Shown here: piece after piece, positions 17,474 to 25,963 of the stretch
Position numbering within the stretch: the first letter of the stretch is position 1
How the letters are laid out: every line of letters starts with the position of its first letter
NCBI GenBank assembly: GCA_027019085.1
Contig: JALUXG010000049.1
Coordinates: 1 to 64,000 of the forward strand
Origin: Rhodanobacteraceae bacterium
GTDB taxonomy: Bacteria > Pseudomonadota > Gammaproteobacteria > Xanthomonadales > Rhodanobacteraceae
Length of the DNA: 64,000 nucleotides
Reading direction: 5' to 3'
Notes under the pieces: generated by a model
Told to the model about the DNA's origin: nothing
The model's database searches: none
The model's input: only the letters and a program-made list of their open reading frames with translations
Program-made: the position numbers and the translations under genes

Positions 17474-19012
17474 TCAGGAGCTGCCGTGACTGTTGGCCGG
17501 GCCCACCCACAGCAGGGTGCGATGGCGCCAGCTACCCAGGCCGAGCGAGGGACGGGCTGCGCCGCACTGGGCCGCGGCCTGCTCGACCTCCCTCACGCGC
17601 ACCCTGTCGTCCACCGCCAGCAACAGCGTGGGATAGCGCGCCAGTACCTTGCACAGGCGCTGTTCGCGGTCAGACGTGTGCCAGGCGATGCCGTAGACCG
17701 GGCGTTTGGCGTACAGGTACATGCCCCAGGGCGTGCGTTCTTCCACTGCGACCTGGTGGGTGGTGTCGAGGATGAAGGCCAGCGCACGGAAATCGTGACC
17801 GGCGGCCAGTTTCTCGACCTGTTGCACGCGCAGGCGGTTGTCCACCCGTGGATGCATGAGATACGCGGGCAGGGCCTTGCTGGCCAGCAGCAGCACGATC
17901 CAGATGCCCAGGCCGAGCTGGAGGCGACGGCTGCCGATATCGATGCGGGGCGCCAGCGCCCGCGCCAGCAGCAGCGCCTGCGGAATGAACAACGGCAGCA
18001 GGTACATCGGCAGGCGCGACCGCGAAAGGCAGAAGACCAGCAGCGCGAGCAGCATCCACAGCCACAGGAACAGCGACGCATCAGCCCTCTGCCAGGCCTC
18101 GCGCCAATGCGCCGGCCGGAAAAGAGCCGGGGCGTGGCGGGCGACGGCGGGCCACCACGGCAGTGTGCCCAGGGCCATCACCGGCAGGTAGACGACGATC
18201 CATCCGTACCACTGCGCATGCCGGCCATGGGTGCTGGTGAACAGGCGGTCGTAGATTTCGAAGTGCAGGAAATAGTCGAGCAGGCCGGGCGTACGCATGA
18301 CCACCACCGCGTACCAGGACAGCCCCGTCACGGCGAACACCAGCAGGCCGGTGATGCCGAACAGCCGGCCCAGCCCCCGCCAGCCTTCGCGGCGGAACAC
18401 GAACGGCGCCATGCCGATCAGCGGCAGCAGCCCGGGCGGTCCCTTGGTCAGGAAAGCCAGCCCGAAGCCGGCCCACATCAGCCAGCGCCAGCGCAGGGCG
18501 GCAGCGGAGTCCGAAGGCACGCGGCCCAGCCAGGCGCGCACGAAGCCGAATACTGCCAGTGCTTCGAAAAAGGTGAGCAGCACATCGGTACTGACGATGT
18601 TGGCCGCCAGGAACGGCACCAGGGACGTGGCGTAGATGACGGCGGGCAGCCACGGCTTTTCCGGCACCAGGTCGCGGCCCATCGCCGCGATCAGCAGTGC
18701 GGTGAGGATGAAGGCCAGCGCGTAGGGCGCGCGTACCGCCCAGGTCGAGCGGCCGAAGCTTGCCATCGAAGCGGCGATCACCCAGTTGGTCATGGGCGGC
18801 TTGGTGTAGTTGGGGCGGTCCAGGCTGAAGCCCGGCAGCAGGTACTGGCCCGAATCGAGCATCAGCAGGGCGCTGGAGGAATAGCGCCCCTCGTCGGTGC
18901 TGTAGAGCGCGCGGCTGCCCTGGAAGGCAAAGCCGAGAACCAGCAGCAGGCCGATCAGGCCGAGCCAGTGCACACGCGCAGCGGGCCTGTCCGCAGGGCC
19001 GGTCGCCATCAT
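17474..19012 (-). CDS. ArnT/PMT-like glycosyltransferase (GT83), inner membrane
   Basis: 512-aa polytopic membrane transferase. The first periplasmic loop carries DEGRYSSSALLML and RPNYTKPPMTNW, the acidic and substrate-loop motifs seen in ArnT-type lipid-linked sugar transferases, followed by about a dozen transmembrane helices and a soluble C-terminus. ArnT homologues move a sugar from undecaprenyl phosphate to lipid A or another periplasmic acceptor. The start overlaps the preceding LAB_N gene (ATGATG; either Met is possible), and it ends one base before asnB, so the three form an operon. The donor sugar is unknown. The ORF-track N-terminus reaching 19636 crosses the LAB_N gene in another frame and is not real. 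Confidence 0.88.
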   Translation of the reverse strand: MMATGPADRPAARVHWLGLIGLLLVLGFAFQGSRALYSTDEGRYSSSALLMLDSGQYLLPGFSLDRPNYTKPPMTNWVIAASMASFGRSTWAVRAPYALAFILTALLIAAMGRDLVPEKPWLPAVIYATSLVPFLAANIVSTDVLLTFFEALAVFGFVRAWLGRVPSDSAAALRWRWLMWAGFGLAFLTKGPPGLLPLIGMAPFVFRREGWRGLGRLFGITGLLVFAVTGLSWYAVVVMRTPGLLDYFLHFEIYDRLFTSTHGRHAQWYGWIVVYLPVMALGTLPWWPAVARHAPALFRPAHWREAWQRADASLFLWLWMLLALLVFCLSRSRLPMYLLPLFIPQALLLARALAPRIDIGSRRLQLGLGIWIVLLLASKALPAYLMHPRVDNRLRVQQVEKLAAGHDFRALAFILDTTHQVAVEERTPWGMYLYAKRPVYGIAWHTSDREQRLCKVLARYPTLLLAVDDRVRVREVEQAAAQCGAARPSLGLGSWRHRTLLWVGPANSHGSS

Positions 19013-19290
19013 TGATTCGATTCGCGTCGGGCGCGCCGCACCAGCTGCAGGTTGCGCAGGAAGATCATCAGGGTCAGCGATTCGCCGGCGATGAATACCG
19101 GTTCGCGGCGATGGATGGCGTAGGCCAGCAGCACCACGCCTCCGGCCACGCTGAGGTACCAGAACAGGTTGGGCACCAGGCTCCGGCCATGGGTTTCGCT
19201 GTACAGCCATTGCACCAGGAAGCGGGCACCGAAAAGTGCCTGCCCGGCGAGGCCGATGGTGAGCCAGAGCGTCTGATCGGATAGGGTCAT
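19009..19290 (-). CDS. LAB_N domain membrane protein (lipid A biosynthesis N-terminal-like)
   Basis: 93-aa protein with three hydrophobic segments and the LAB_N signature GARFLVQWLYSE, as found fused to or next to lipid-sugar enzymes. Stand-alone LAB_N proteins are often encoded with GT2/GT83 transferases and are thought to be auxiliary flippase-like or partner subunits. First gene of the minus-strand LAB_N-ArnT-asnB operon. I start at 19290 (MTLSDQTLWL); the ribosome site is weak. Confidence 0.85.
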   Translation of the reverse strand: MTLSDQTLWLTIGLAGQALFGARFLVQWLYSETHGRSLVPNLFWYLSVAGGVVLLAYAIHRREPVFIAGESLTLMIFLRNLQLVRRARRESNQ

Positions 19291-19493
19291 GAATACGGTA
19301 GCTGCTGTCGACGGGATAACGGGCGTGCTGCGCGATTGCGTCCGGCCGGTGCTTGCTTCCCGCGTGCTGTGCGGGCGAGGCGGATGCTGCCGAGCGCGCA
19401 TCCGATGCCGCCCAGCTGGTATTGTACCCGTTTCCTGCAAGCGCGGTCCTGTCCGGGGCCACGTTGTTGCGGACACCGGTCACAAGGTTTTTC

Positions 19494-19781
19494 ATGGGCA
19501 CAACAGGCGCCGTCTGGCTGGTCATCGGGTTCATCGGGCAGGCCATCTTTGCAGCCCGCTTCCTGGTGCAATGGCTGTACAGTGAATTGCGCAAGCGCAG
19601 CACCATCCCCGAGATCTTCTGGTATTTCAGTGTCATCGGTGGGTTGCTGCTGCTGAGCTATGCCATCTACAAGCGCGATCCGGTGTTCATCGTCGGTCAG
19701 GCGGGCGGTCTGCTCGTTTACCTGCGCAACCTGCAGTGGCGATTGCGCGAACGCCGCCAGGCCCGTCAAGCGGACGGCTGA
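19494..19781 (+). CDS. Second LAB_N domain membrane protein, divergent paralogue
   Basis: 95-aa paralogue of the 19009-19290 protein, encoded in the opposite direction 203 bases away. It shares the ARFLVQWLYSE motif, the SxIxGxLLLxYAIxxRxPVFI pattern and the LVYLRNLQ ending. AAGG lies 9 bases before the ATG at 19494. It leads a plus-strand set with a GT4 glycosyltransferase and a PAP2 phosphatase. Having one LAB_N per divergent glycan operon suggests each works with its own transferase; that is inference. Confidence 0.85.
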   Translation: MGTTGAVWLVIGFIGQAIFAARFLVQWLYSELRKRSTIPEIFWYFSVIGGLLLLSYAIYKRDPVFIVGQAGGLLVYLRNLQWRLRERRQARQADG

Positions 19782-19898
19782 GTAGAGCCGGTCTCGCCGT
19801 AACCGGACAACGCCATACCGTCACATTGCCGTCACGTCTGCATCAAGACGGTGAAACACGGGGCGAGCAAGCTGGGCCCATCCTGATGGGCATGCGGC

Positions 19899-21092
19899 AT
19901 GAAAATCGGCATCGTCACCGAAACCTATCCGCCGGAGACCAACGGTGTGGCCCTGACCGTGCAGGGTCTGCTCGAAGGCCTGCGCGAGGCGGGCCACGAC
20001 GTGCAGCTGGTGCGACCGCGCCAGGCGCATGAAGCGGCCGCTTCGGCGCCTGCCGGCATGCTGTGCGTACCGGGTGCCACCCTGCCCGGGTATGCCGGGT
20101 TGCGGTTCGGCTGGCCGGCCACGCGCCAACTGATGCGCGTCTGGGGTGCATGGCAACCGGACGTCGTCTACGTGGCCACCGAAGGCCCGCTCGGTCACAG
20201 TGCGCTGCGTTGTGCGGAGCGCCTCGGCATCCCGGTCACCACCGGTTTCCATACCCGTTTCGACCACTATGCCCGGCATTACCGGCTGGGCTGGCTGGCA
20301 CCGCTGGTGCGTCGCCATCTGCGGCGTTTCCATCGACGGGGTCGGGCCACCCTGGTGCCTACCCGGGCACTGGCTGCCGAACTGCAGGCGATGGGCATCG
20401 ACAACGCCCGGCTGTTGTCGCGGGCAGTGGACACCGGACAATTCGCGCCGCAGTACCGCGACCCTGCCCTGCGGCGGCAGTGGGGGGTCGCGGACGATGT
20501 CCCGGTCATGCTCTATGTCGGCCGCATCGCCGCCGAAAAGAATCTTGATCTCGCCCTGCGCGCGTTTGCTGCCATGCGTGCTTCGGTGCCCAACCTGCAC
20601 TACGTGTGGGTGGGCGACGGCCCCGAGCGTGCCGCCCTCGAGCGTGCCCACCCCGAATGCATCTTCATGGGCATGCAACACGGGGCGGACCTGGCGCGCT
20701 GTTATGCCAGTGCCGACCTGTTCGTGTTTCCGAGCCGCAGCGAAACCTTCGGCAACGTGATTCTCGAAGCCCTTGCCAGCGGGCTGGCCACGGTGGCCTA
20801 CGATTGCGGCGCCGCACGCGAGCACATCCGCGATGGCCACAACGGCTATCGGGTGCAGGAAGGCGACGAAGCGGCTTTCCTGGATGCCTGCGTGCACCTG
20901 GTCCGCGACGGTCGCTACCGCGACATGCGCGCCAGCGCCCGCGCCAGCGTGGTCATGCTCAGCCCGGATGCGGTCATTGCCGATTTCGATTGCATCCTGT
21001 CCGATGTGGCCGGTGCCGGCCCGGAGCCCTTGCCAGCGCACTACCGACCGGTGTCGCAGGGGCTTTGTTCACGGCAGGAGACCTGCCCGTGA
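19899..21092 (+). CDS. GT4 family glycosyltransferase
   Basis: 397-aa cytoplasmic glycosyltransferase of GT-B fold. The N-terminus MKIGIVTETYPPETNGVA is typical of GDP-mannose-dependent or related alpha-glycosyltransferases; VGRIAAEKNLDLAL marks the second Rossmann half and FPSRSETFGNVILEALASGL contains the E-x7-E donor site. It probably adds a hexose to a lipid acceptor. The stop overlaps the PAP2 gene start (GTGA), so the two are co-translated. Confidence 0.9.
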   Translation: MKIGIVTETYPPETNGVALTVQGLLEGLREAGHDVQLVRPRQAHEAAASAPAGMLCVPGATLPGYAGLRFGWPATRQLMRVWGAWQPDVVYVATEGPLGHSALRCAERLGIPVTTGFHTRFDHYARHYRLGWLAPLVRRHLRRFHRRGRATLVPTRALAAELQAMGIDNARLLSRAVDTGQFAPQYRDPALRRQWGVADDVPVMLYVGRIAAEKNLDLALRAFAAMRASVPNLHYVWVGDGPERAALERAHPECIFMGMQHGADLARCYASADLFVFPSRSETFGNVILEALASGLATVAYDCGAAREHIRDGHNGYRVQEGDEAAFLDACVHLVRDGRYRDMRASARASVVMLSPDAVIADFDCILSDVAGAGPEPLPAHYRPVSQGLCSRQETCP

Positions 21093-21634
21093 ACGATACC
21101 CTGCCACGCGTCAGCCTGGATGCACGCCTGTGCACGCGCGCCAACCGCTGGGGTGCGCAACGTGCCATCGGGCGCGTGTTCGCCATCGTCAGCCGGCTCG
21201 GTGACGGCGTGTTCTGGTATCTGCTGATGGCGGCTCTGGCGGTGCTTGGTGGTGGGCGCGGCATCCGGGCGGCAGCGCACATGGCAATCACCGGGCTGCT
21301 GGCCCTGGCACTGTATCGCACGCTCAAGGGCTGGACGCGCCGACCGCGGCCGTTTCGCGCCTGTCCCGGCGTCATCGCGCACATTCCGCCACTGGACGAA
21401 TTCAGCTTTCCATCCGGGCACACATTGCAGGCGGTCGGCTTCACCCTGGTGGCGCTGGCCTATTTTCCCGCCCTGTGGGTGGTGCTGATGCCGTTCACCG
21501 TGCTGGTGGCGCTTTCGCGCGTGGTGCTGGGGCTGCACTATCCCAGCGACGTGCTGGCGGCGTGCGTGATTGGCGGTGTGCTGGGTGGGCTCACGCTGCT
21601 GGCGGTACCGGGCGTGCCCCTGCTTGCCGGCTGA
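21089..21634 (+). CDS. PAP2-family phosphatase (lipid or undecaprenyl-PP phosphatase)
   Basis: 181-aa membrane phosphatase. All three PAP2 motifs are present: KGWTRRPRP, PSGHT and SRVVLGLHYPSD. It probably dephosphorylates a phospholipid or undecaprenyl diphosphate at the periplasmic face, in keeping with the preceding glycosyltransferase. The GTG at 21089 has AGGAG 9 bases upstream and overlaps the GT4 stop by four bases; the ORF-track start at 20606 lies inside the GT4 gene and is rejected. Confidence 0.9.
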   Translation: MNDTLPRVSLDARLCTRANRWGAQRAIGRVFAIVSRLGDGVFWYLLMAALAVLGGGRGIRAAAHMAITGLLALALYRTLKGWTRRPRPFRACPGVIAHIPPLDEFSFPSGHTLQAVGFTLVALAYFPALWVVLMPFTVLVALSRVVLGLHYPSDVLAACVIGGVLGGLTLLAVPGVPLLAG

Positions 21635-21711
21635 ATCCGGGCCTTGCCGATCGGGTCAGCAAAAGCTAAGCCTGCAGCCGTATCCTGCCCGCAGACAACG
21701 GTGGAGACTGG

Positions 21712-22752
21712 ATGATGCGCCCGATGATCCGCGGATTGTGCACCGTGGCCATGGCTGCACTTGCCCTTCCTGCGCTGGCACGAACGTCGGTACCGGCCGC
21801 TTCCTCCCTGAGCTCGAGGCTGCTGCCGATCCGTGCAGGCACGCCGCTGGATTTCGATGACATGGGGTATTCCACGGCACTGGATCGTATCCTGGTGCCT
21901 GCCGCCCAGAGCGGGGCCCTGGCCCTGATCGACCCGCACACACAAGCCCTCACCCGCTGGAACAACGTGGTGCCCGCAGGGCCGGTTGCCCCGCACGAGG
22001 ATGCCGGCACCACCTCGGCGGACACCGGTGCCGGGCTGGTCTTCGTCAGCGATCATGCCGATCGCGAAGTCGTTGCGCTGAGCGAGCGGACCCATCGACC
22101 GGTGGCACGCGCGAAACTGGCCTCCTCACCCGACTACGTTCGCTACGTGGCGCCGCTTCGCGAGGTGTGGGTGAGCGAACCGCACAAGGCGCAGATCGAG
22201 CGCTTCGCCGTGCATGGCGGCGCCCATCCGGCTCTCGTGCACGTCGGTGCGGTGCCGGTGAAGGGCGGTCCGGAGTCGCTGGTCATCGACCGCCGGCGCA
22301 TGGTGGCCTACAGCAACCAGTGGGGCGGCCACACGCTGGAGATTTCGCTGCGCGATCCGCACGTGATTGCGCGCTGGAGCAACACGTGCCGGGGCAGTCG
22401 CGGCCTGGCCCTGGATGCCGCGGACGGCATCGTGCTGGTCGGCTGCAAGGAGGGCCGTGTGGTGGCGCTCGATCCGGCAGCGCACGGGCGCATCCTCGGT
22501 CAGGCAAAGGTCGGCGCAGGCGTGGACATCATCGCCTGGAATCCTGCGCTGCGGCATGTCTATGCCCCCGGGGCGCGCAGTGCCACGCTCACGGTGCTGC
22601 ACATGGGTTCTCGCGGACAACTGACACGGGTCGCCCAGGCGCCGGCGGCGCGGGGTTCGCATTGCGTGGCTACCGACGGCAGGCGTCACGCCTACGTGTG
22701 CGAGCCGGAACAGGGCGCGATTCGCGTCTATACCGACTACGCCCAGCCCTGA
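21712..22752 (+). CDS. Secreted YncE-like beta-propeller protein
   Basis: 346-aa protein with a signal peptide (RGLCTVAMAALALPALA) and repeated four-stranded blades of the YVTN/YncE type, for example VSDHADREVVAL and LVGCKEGRVVALDP. Such periplasmic propellers act as binding scaffolds; the ligand is unknown. GGAG 5 bases before the ATG supports the start. It converges on the POT transporter gene with a 19-base gap. Confidence 0.75.
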   Translation: MMRPMIRGLCTVAMAALALPALARTSVPAASSLSSRLLPIRAGTPLDFDDMGYSTALDRILVPAAQSGALALIDPHTQALTRWNNVVPAGPVAPHEDAGTTSADTGAGLVFVSDHADREVVALSERTHRPVARAKLASSPDYVRYVAPLREVWVSEPHKAQIERFAVHGGAHPALVHVGAVPVKGGPESLVIDRRRMVAYSNQWGGHTLEISLRDPHVIARWSNTCRGSRGLALDAADGIVLVGCKEGRVVALDPAAHGRILGQAKVGAGVDIIAWNPALRHVYAPGARSATLTVLHMGSRGQLTRVAQAPAARGSHCVATDGRRHAYVCEPEQGAIRVYTDYAQP

Positions 22753-22771
22753 CCCGTCAGCCGGCGGCAGA

Positions 22772-24361
22772 TCAGCTCGTGCGGTAGTGGTCCTGCACCG
22801 GGTAGCGTTGTGCGTACAGCGCGAACACCAGTGCGGCGAGGAAGGCGAAGCCGGCAAAGAAGAACATCAGGAACGCGTTCTCGCTGATGCCGCTGGCGGC
22901 GATGCGCGCGGTGACCGCCTCGTTGCGCACGGCGGCGTTGGTGATCAGCACCCACAGGTTGCCGTAGGACACCGACAGCAGCCAGAAGCTCATAATCACG
23001 CCCTTCATCTTCGGCGGGGCCTGGCTGTAGGCGAACTCCAGCCCGGTCGCCGAGACCAGCACCTCGCCCAGGGTCAGCAGTGCATAGGGCGCAACCTGCC
23101 AGGCGATGGAGACCGCATCACCGGTGTCGATCGACAGCTGCAGCATGGCCGCGAACACCCACGCCAGTCCGGCAAACACCAGCCCCGAACCCATGCGCTG
23201 GAGAGCGCTGACCTCGATCCCGAAGCGGCGCAGGAAGGGGTAGACCACCAGGTTGTTGAACGGGATCAGCAGCATCACCAGGATTGGGTTGAGCGCCTGC
23301 ATCTGCGCCGGCTCCCGGACCAGCCAGCTGGGCCACCACCAGGCATCGTGCGGGATCACCATGGCATTGCCCTGCAGGATCCAGGTCGAGGCCTTCTGGT
23401 CGAACAGCGACCAGAATGGCGTGACGATGGCGAACACGATCAGGATGCGCAGCACTGCGCGCGCGCCGTCCACGGCCGTGTCCGGGTGTGCGCCCCGTGC
23501 GCGCTCCATCTGCAGGGCCGCGCCGCTGCCGCCGAAAGCGATCACCAGGCCCAGCGCGGCCAGCACCGCAATCACGAAATGCCCGACCGCATAAAGCACC
23601 AGCACCAGCAGCGCGAGGGCCAGTCCGGTGACGGCCAGCGCCAGGCCGGGTCGTCCGCGGCCGGGCACACGCGCCAGCAGCGCCGTGCGCACCACGCGCA
23701 GGAAGCCGTGCGGATCGGACGGCGCGGGCGGCACCATCACGTATTTCCGGCGTCCGGCCCAGAAGATCACGGTGGCGATGAACATCAGGATGCCGGGGAT
23801 GCCGAAGGCCCACGCCGGACCCTGCGTGCGCAGCACGATGGGCATCAGCAGTGAGGCGAAGAACGAGCCGAAGTTGATGATCCAGTAGAAGGCGTCATAG
23901 ACCACCTTCGCCAGGTGCTTGTTGGACTGGTCGAACTGGTCGCCGACGAAGGAGGACACCAGCGGCTTGATGCCGCCCGAGCCCAGCGCGATCAGCAGCA
24001 GGCCGAAATAGAAGCCCGTGCGGTGCGCCTCGAACAGCGCCAGGCAGGCATGCCCGGCGCAGTACACCAGCGACATCCACAGCACGGTGTTGTACTTGCC
24101 GAAGAAGCGGTCCGAGATCCATCCGCCCAGCAACGGGAAGAAATACACGCCGATGACGAAGGTGTGGAACACGTCCTTGGCCACGCCCGCGCGTTCGGCC
24201 AGCGGCAGGTACAGCAGCAGGCTGGACATCAGGAACGGCGTGAGGATGTTGCGCATGCCGTAGAAGCTGAAGCGCTCGCATCCCTCGTTGCCGATGATGT
24301 AGGGGATCTGGCGCGGCAACGCGCCGGTGGAAGCCGGCTGCGCGGCGGTGGCATGCATCAT
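22772..24361 (-). CDS. POT/PTR family proton-dependent peptide transporter
   Basis: 529-aa major-facilitator protein of the POT family, importing di- and tripeptides with protons. The diagnostic N-terminal motif is EGCERFSFYGMRNIL (ExxERFxYYG-like), followed by 12 or more transmembrane helices, with GGWISDRFFGKY in the first cytoplasmic loop. Xanthomonadales typically carry such transporters beside peptidases, and a secreted dipeptidyl-peptidase gene lies nearby at 25964. Confidence 0.93.
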   Translation of the reverse strand: MMHATAAQPASTGALPRQIPYIIGNEGCERFSFYGMRNILTPFLMSSLLLYLPLAERAGVAKDVFHTFVIGVYFFPLLGGWISDRFFGKYNTVLWMSLVYCAGHACLALFEAHRTGFYFGLLLIALGSGGIKPLVSSFVGDQFDQSNKHLAKVVYDAFYWIINFGSFFASLLMPIVLRTQGPAWAFGIPGILMFIATVIFWAGRRKYVMVPPAPSDPHGFLRVVRTALLARVPGRGRPGLALAVTGLALALLVLVLYAVGHFVIAVLAALGLVIAFGGSGAALQMERARGAHPDTAVDGARAVLRILIVFAIVTPFWSLFDQKASTWILQGNAMVIPHDAWWWPSWLVREPAQMQALNPILVMLLIPFNNLVVYPFLRRFGIEVSALQRMGSGLVFAGLAWVFAAMLQLSIDTGDAVSIAWQVAPYALLTLGEVLVSATGLEFAYSQAPPKMKGVIMSFWLLSVSYGNLWVLITNAAVRNEAVTARIAASGISENAFLMFFFAGFAFLAALVFALYAQRYPVQDHYRTS

Positions 24362-24446
24362 GATGTTGGCGAATCGGAAGCAGCGCTCAGGCTACGAAAT
24401 TCGCCGCAGGCGAACACCTGCCGTGGCTGTATTCAGGGTGAATAAG

Positions 24447-24974
24447 TCAATGGTGCGCAAACAGCCAGTGGCCCAGCACGGCGCCCAGCCCCAGGTGCAC
24501 GCTGGCCCAGACTGCCGCGGCCAGGGAGTCGCTGAACACGAAGCGCCGGGTTGGCAGGCCGGACATTCCGGCCAGCACCGGCATCAATGCGCGCAGCGGC
24601 GGGGTCAGTCGCCCGATGAACACCGCCACGTCGCCGCGCCGCGCCAGCAATTGGGTGGCGCGCGCGGTCCACAGTGGGCGGTAGGCGAACGGACGCATGG
24701 CCAGCACGCGTGATCCGTGACGACGACCGAGCAGGAACGAGATGAAGTCACCGGCAACGGCGCCGACGATGGCCCAGGCAATCATCCAGCCCAGCGAGAC
24801 ATGCCCGGTGCCGGCACTGGTGGCAATGGCGACCAGCAGGGTCGAGCCGGGCACGAACGAGCCGACCACGGCAAGGCCCTCGGCAAAGGCAATCAGGCCG
24901 ACCAGCGGCGGCGCCAGGTAACCGTAGCCGATGATGATGTGGGCGAGGTGGTCGAGCCAGGGGTGCAGGTTCAT
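24447..24974 (-). CDS. DedA family membrane protein
   Basis: 175-aa member of the DedA/VTT family. Motifs visible are FAEGLAVVGSFVPGSTLL, a conserved Gly-rich AIVGAVAGDFISFLLGRRHG, and FIGRLTPPLRALMPVLAGMSG. DedA proteins are implicated in undecaprenyl-phosphate or phospholipid flipping and envelope homeostasis. The start at 24974 overlaps queF by four bases. It is somewhat shorter than E. coli DedA proteins but contains all core motifs. Confidence 0.9.
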   Translation of the reverse strand: MNLHPWLDHLAHIIIGYGYLAPPLVGLIAFAEGLAVVGSFVPGSTLLVAIATSAGTGHVSLGWMIAWAIVGAVAGDFISFLLGRRHGSRVLAMRPFAYRPLWTARATQLLARRGDVAVFIGRLTPPLRALMPVLAGMSGLPTRRFVFSDSLAAAVWASVHLGLGAVLGHWLFAHH

Positions 24975-25798
24975 TGGCGTACCGTGCGCAGCATGGGCGC
25001 TGTCGAAGAGCGTTCGCTGCTGCGAAACGGGTTGATGTCCAGACCGCCGCGGCGCGTGAAACGCGCGCACACCTCGAGGCGCACGGGCGCGCAGTGGCGC
25101 AGGATGTCCAGGTAGATCCTCTCCACGCAGTGTTCGTGGAAATCGCGGTGCTCGCGGAACGACACCAGATAGCGCAGCAGGCCGGCATGGTCGACCGGTG
25201 CGCCGACATAGCGGATCCAGACAGTGGCCCAGTCCGGCTGCCCGGTCACCGGGCAGTTGGACTTGAACAGGTGTGAATACAGCGTTTCCTCGACGGGCGC
25301 GTCATGCTCGCGGGCCTGGAGAAACGCCGCTTGCGGTGGCCCGTAGGTATCGATGTCCAGATCCAGTGCATCCAGGCACTGGCCTTGCGGTTCACCGATT
25401 CGTTGCGCGGAAAACGCCGCGGCGGGGACGAGCTGGACGGCTACCGGTGCCCCTGCGGCCTGCTCCAGGTCATGTGCCAGGTGTTCGCAGACCGCCTGTT
25501 CATGCAAGCGTTCGCCGCTGTAGCCGTTGAGGTAGAGCTTGAACGACTTGGACTCGATGATCGCCGGCGAGTCGGCGGGCACGTGGAACGTGGCCAGTGC
25601 GACCACCGGCTTGCCGCGGGGGTCGAGCCAGGAAAACTCGTAGCCATTCCATGTGTCGACCCCGAAAAACGGCGGCTCGCCGCGGATGCCCAGCACCTGC
25701 CGCCCCTGATCGCGCGCAATCGGGAACAGCGTTTCGGGGGTGCGGCGGTTGCTGTAGCCCGTGGGCTTGCCCAGCGGGGACCTCTCAAGATCGCTCAT
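24971..25798 (-). CDS. queF: NADPH-dependent 7-cyano-7-deazaguanine reductase QueF
   Basis: 275-aa cytosolic enzyme that reduces preQ0 to preQ1 in queuosine biosynthesis. This is the long, two-domain type: the QueF motif ESKSFKLYLNGYSGERL (about residues 82-98) and the catalytic Cys in SNCPVTGQPDW are present, as are HEHCVERIYLDI residues near the C-terminus. It heads a two-gene operon with dedA. Confidence 0.96.
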   Translation of the reverse strand: MSDLERSPLGKPTGYSNRRTPETLFPIARDQGRQVLGIRGEPPFFGVDTWNGYEFSWLDPRGKPVVALATFHVPADSPAIIESKSFKLYLNGYSGERLHEQAVCEHLAHDLEQAAGAPVAVQLVPAAAFSAQRIGEPQGQCLDALDLDIDTYGPPQAAFLQAREHDAPVEETLYSHLFKSNCPVTGQPDWATVWIRYVGAPVDHAGLLRYLVSFREHRDFHEHCVERIYLDILRHCAPVRLEVCARFTRRGGLDINPFRSSERSSTAPMLRTVRQ

Positions 25799-25963
25799 GA
25801 AGTATGCACTGGCGGGTGAAAGTGCATTCTACGGGTTTCGGGACCGGTGCAGGCGGTGGGTCGGTTTGTCGTTCAGGTCAACCGATGGCAGGGGGCACGG
25901 GCGCGTGGTCGCGCTAGGATGGAAGAATCGTATGCTTTCGTTTTCGTCGTCCAGGGGAAGTTC

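Noticed and set aside
15394-17775. 793-aa plus-strand ORF
   Set aside because: Antisense to the asparagine synthase gene.
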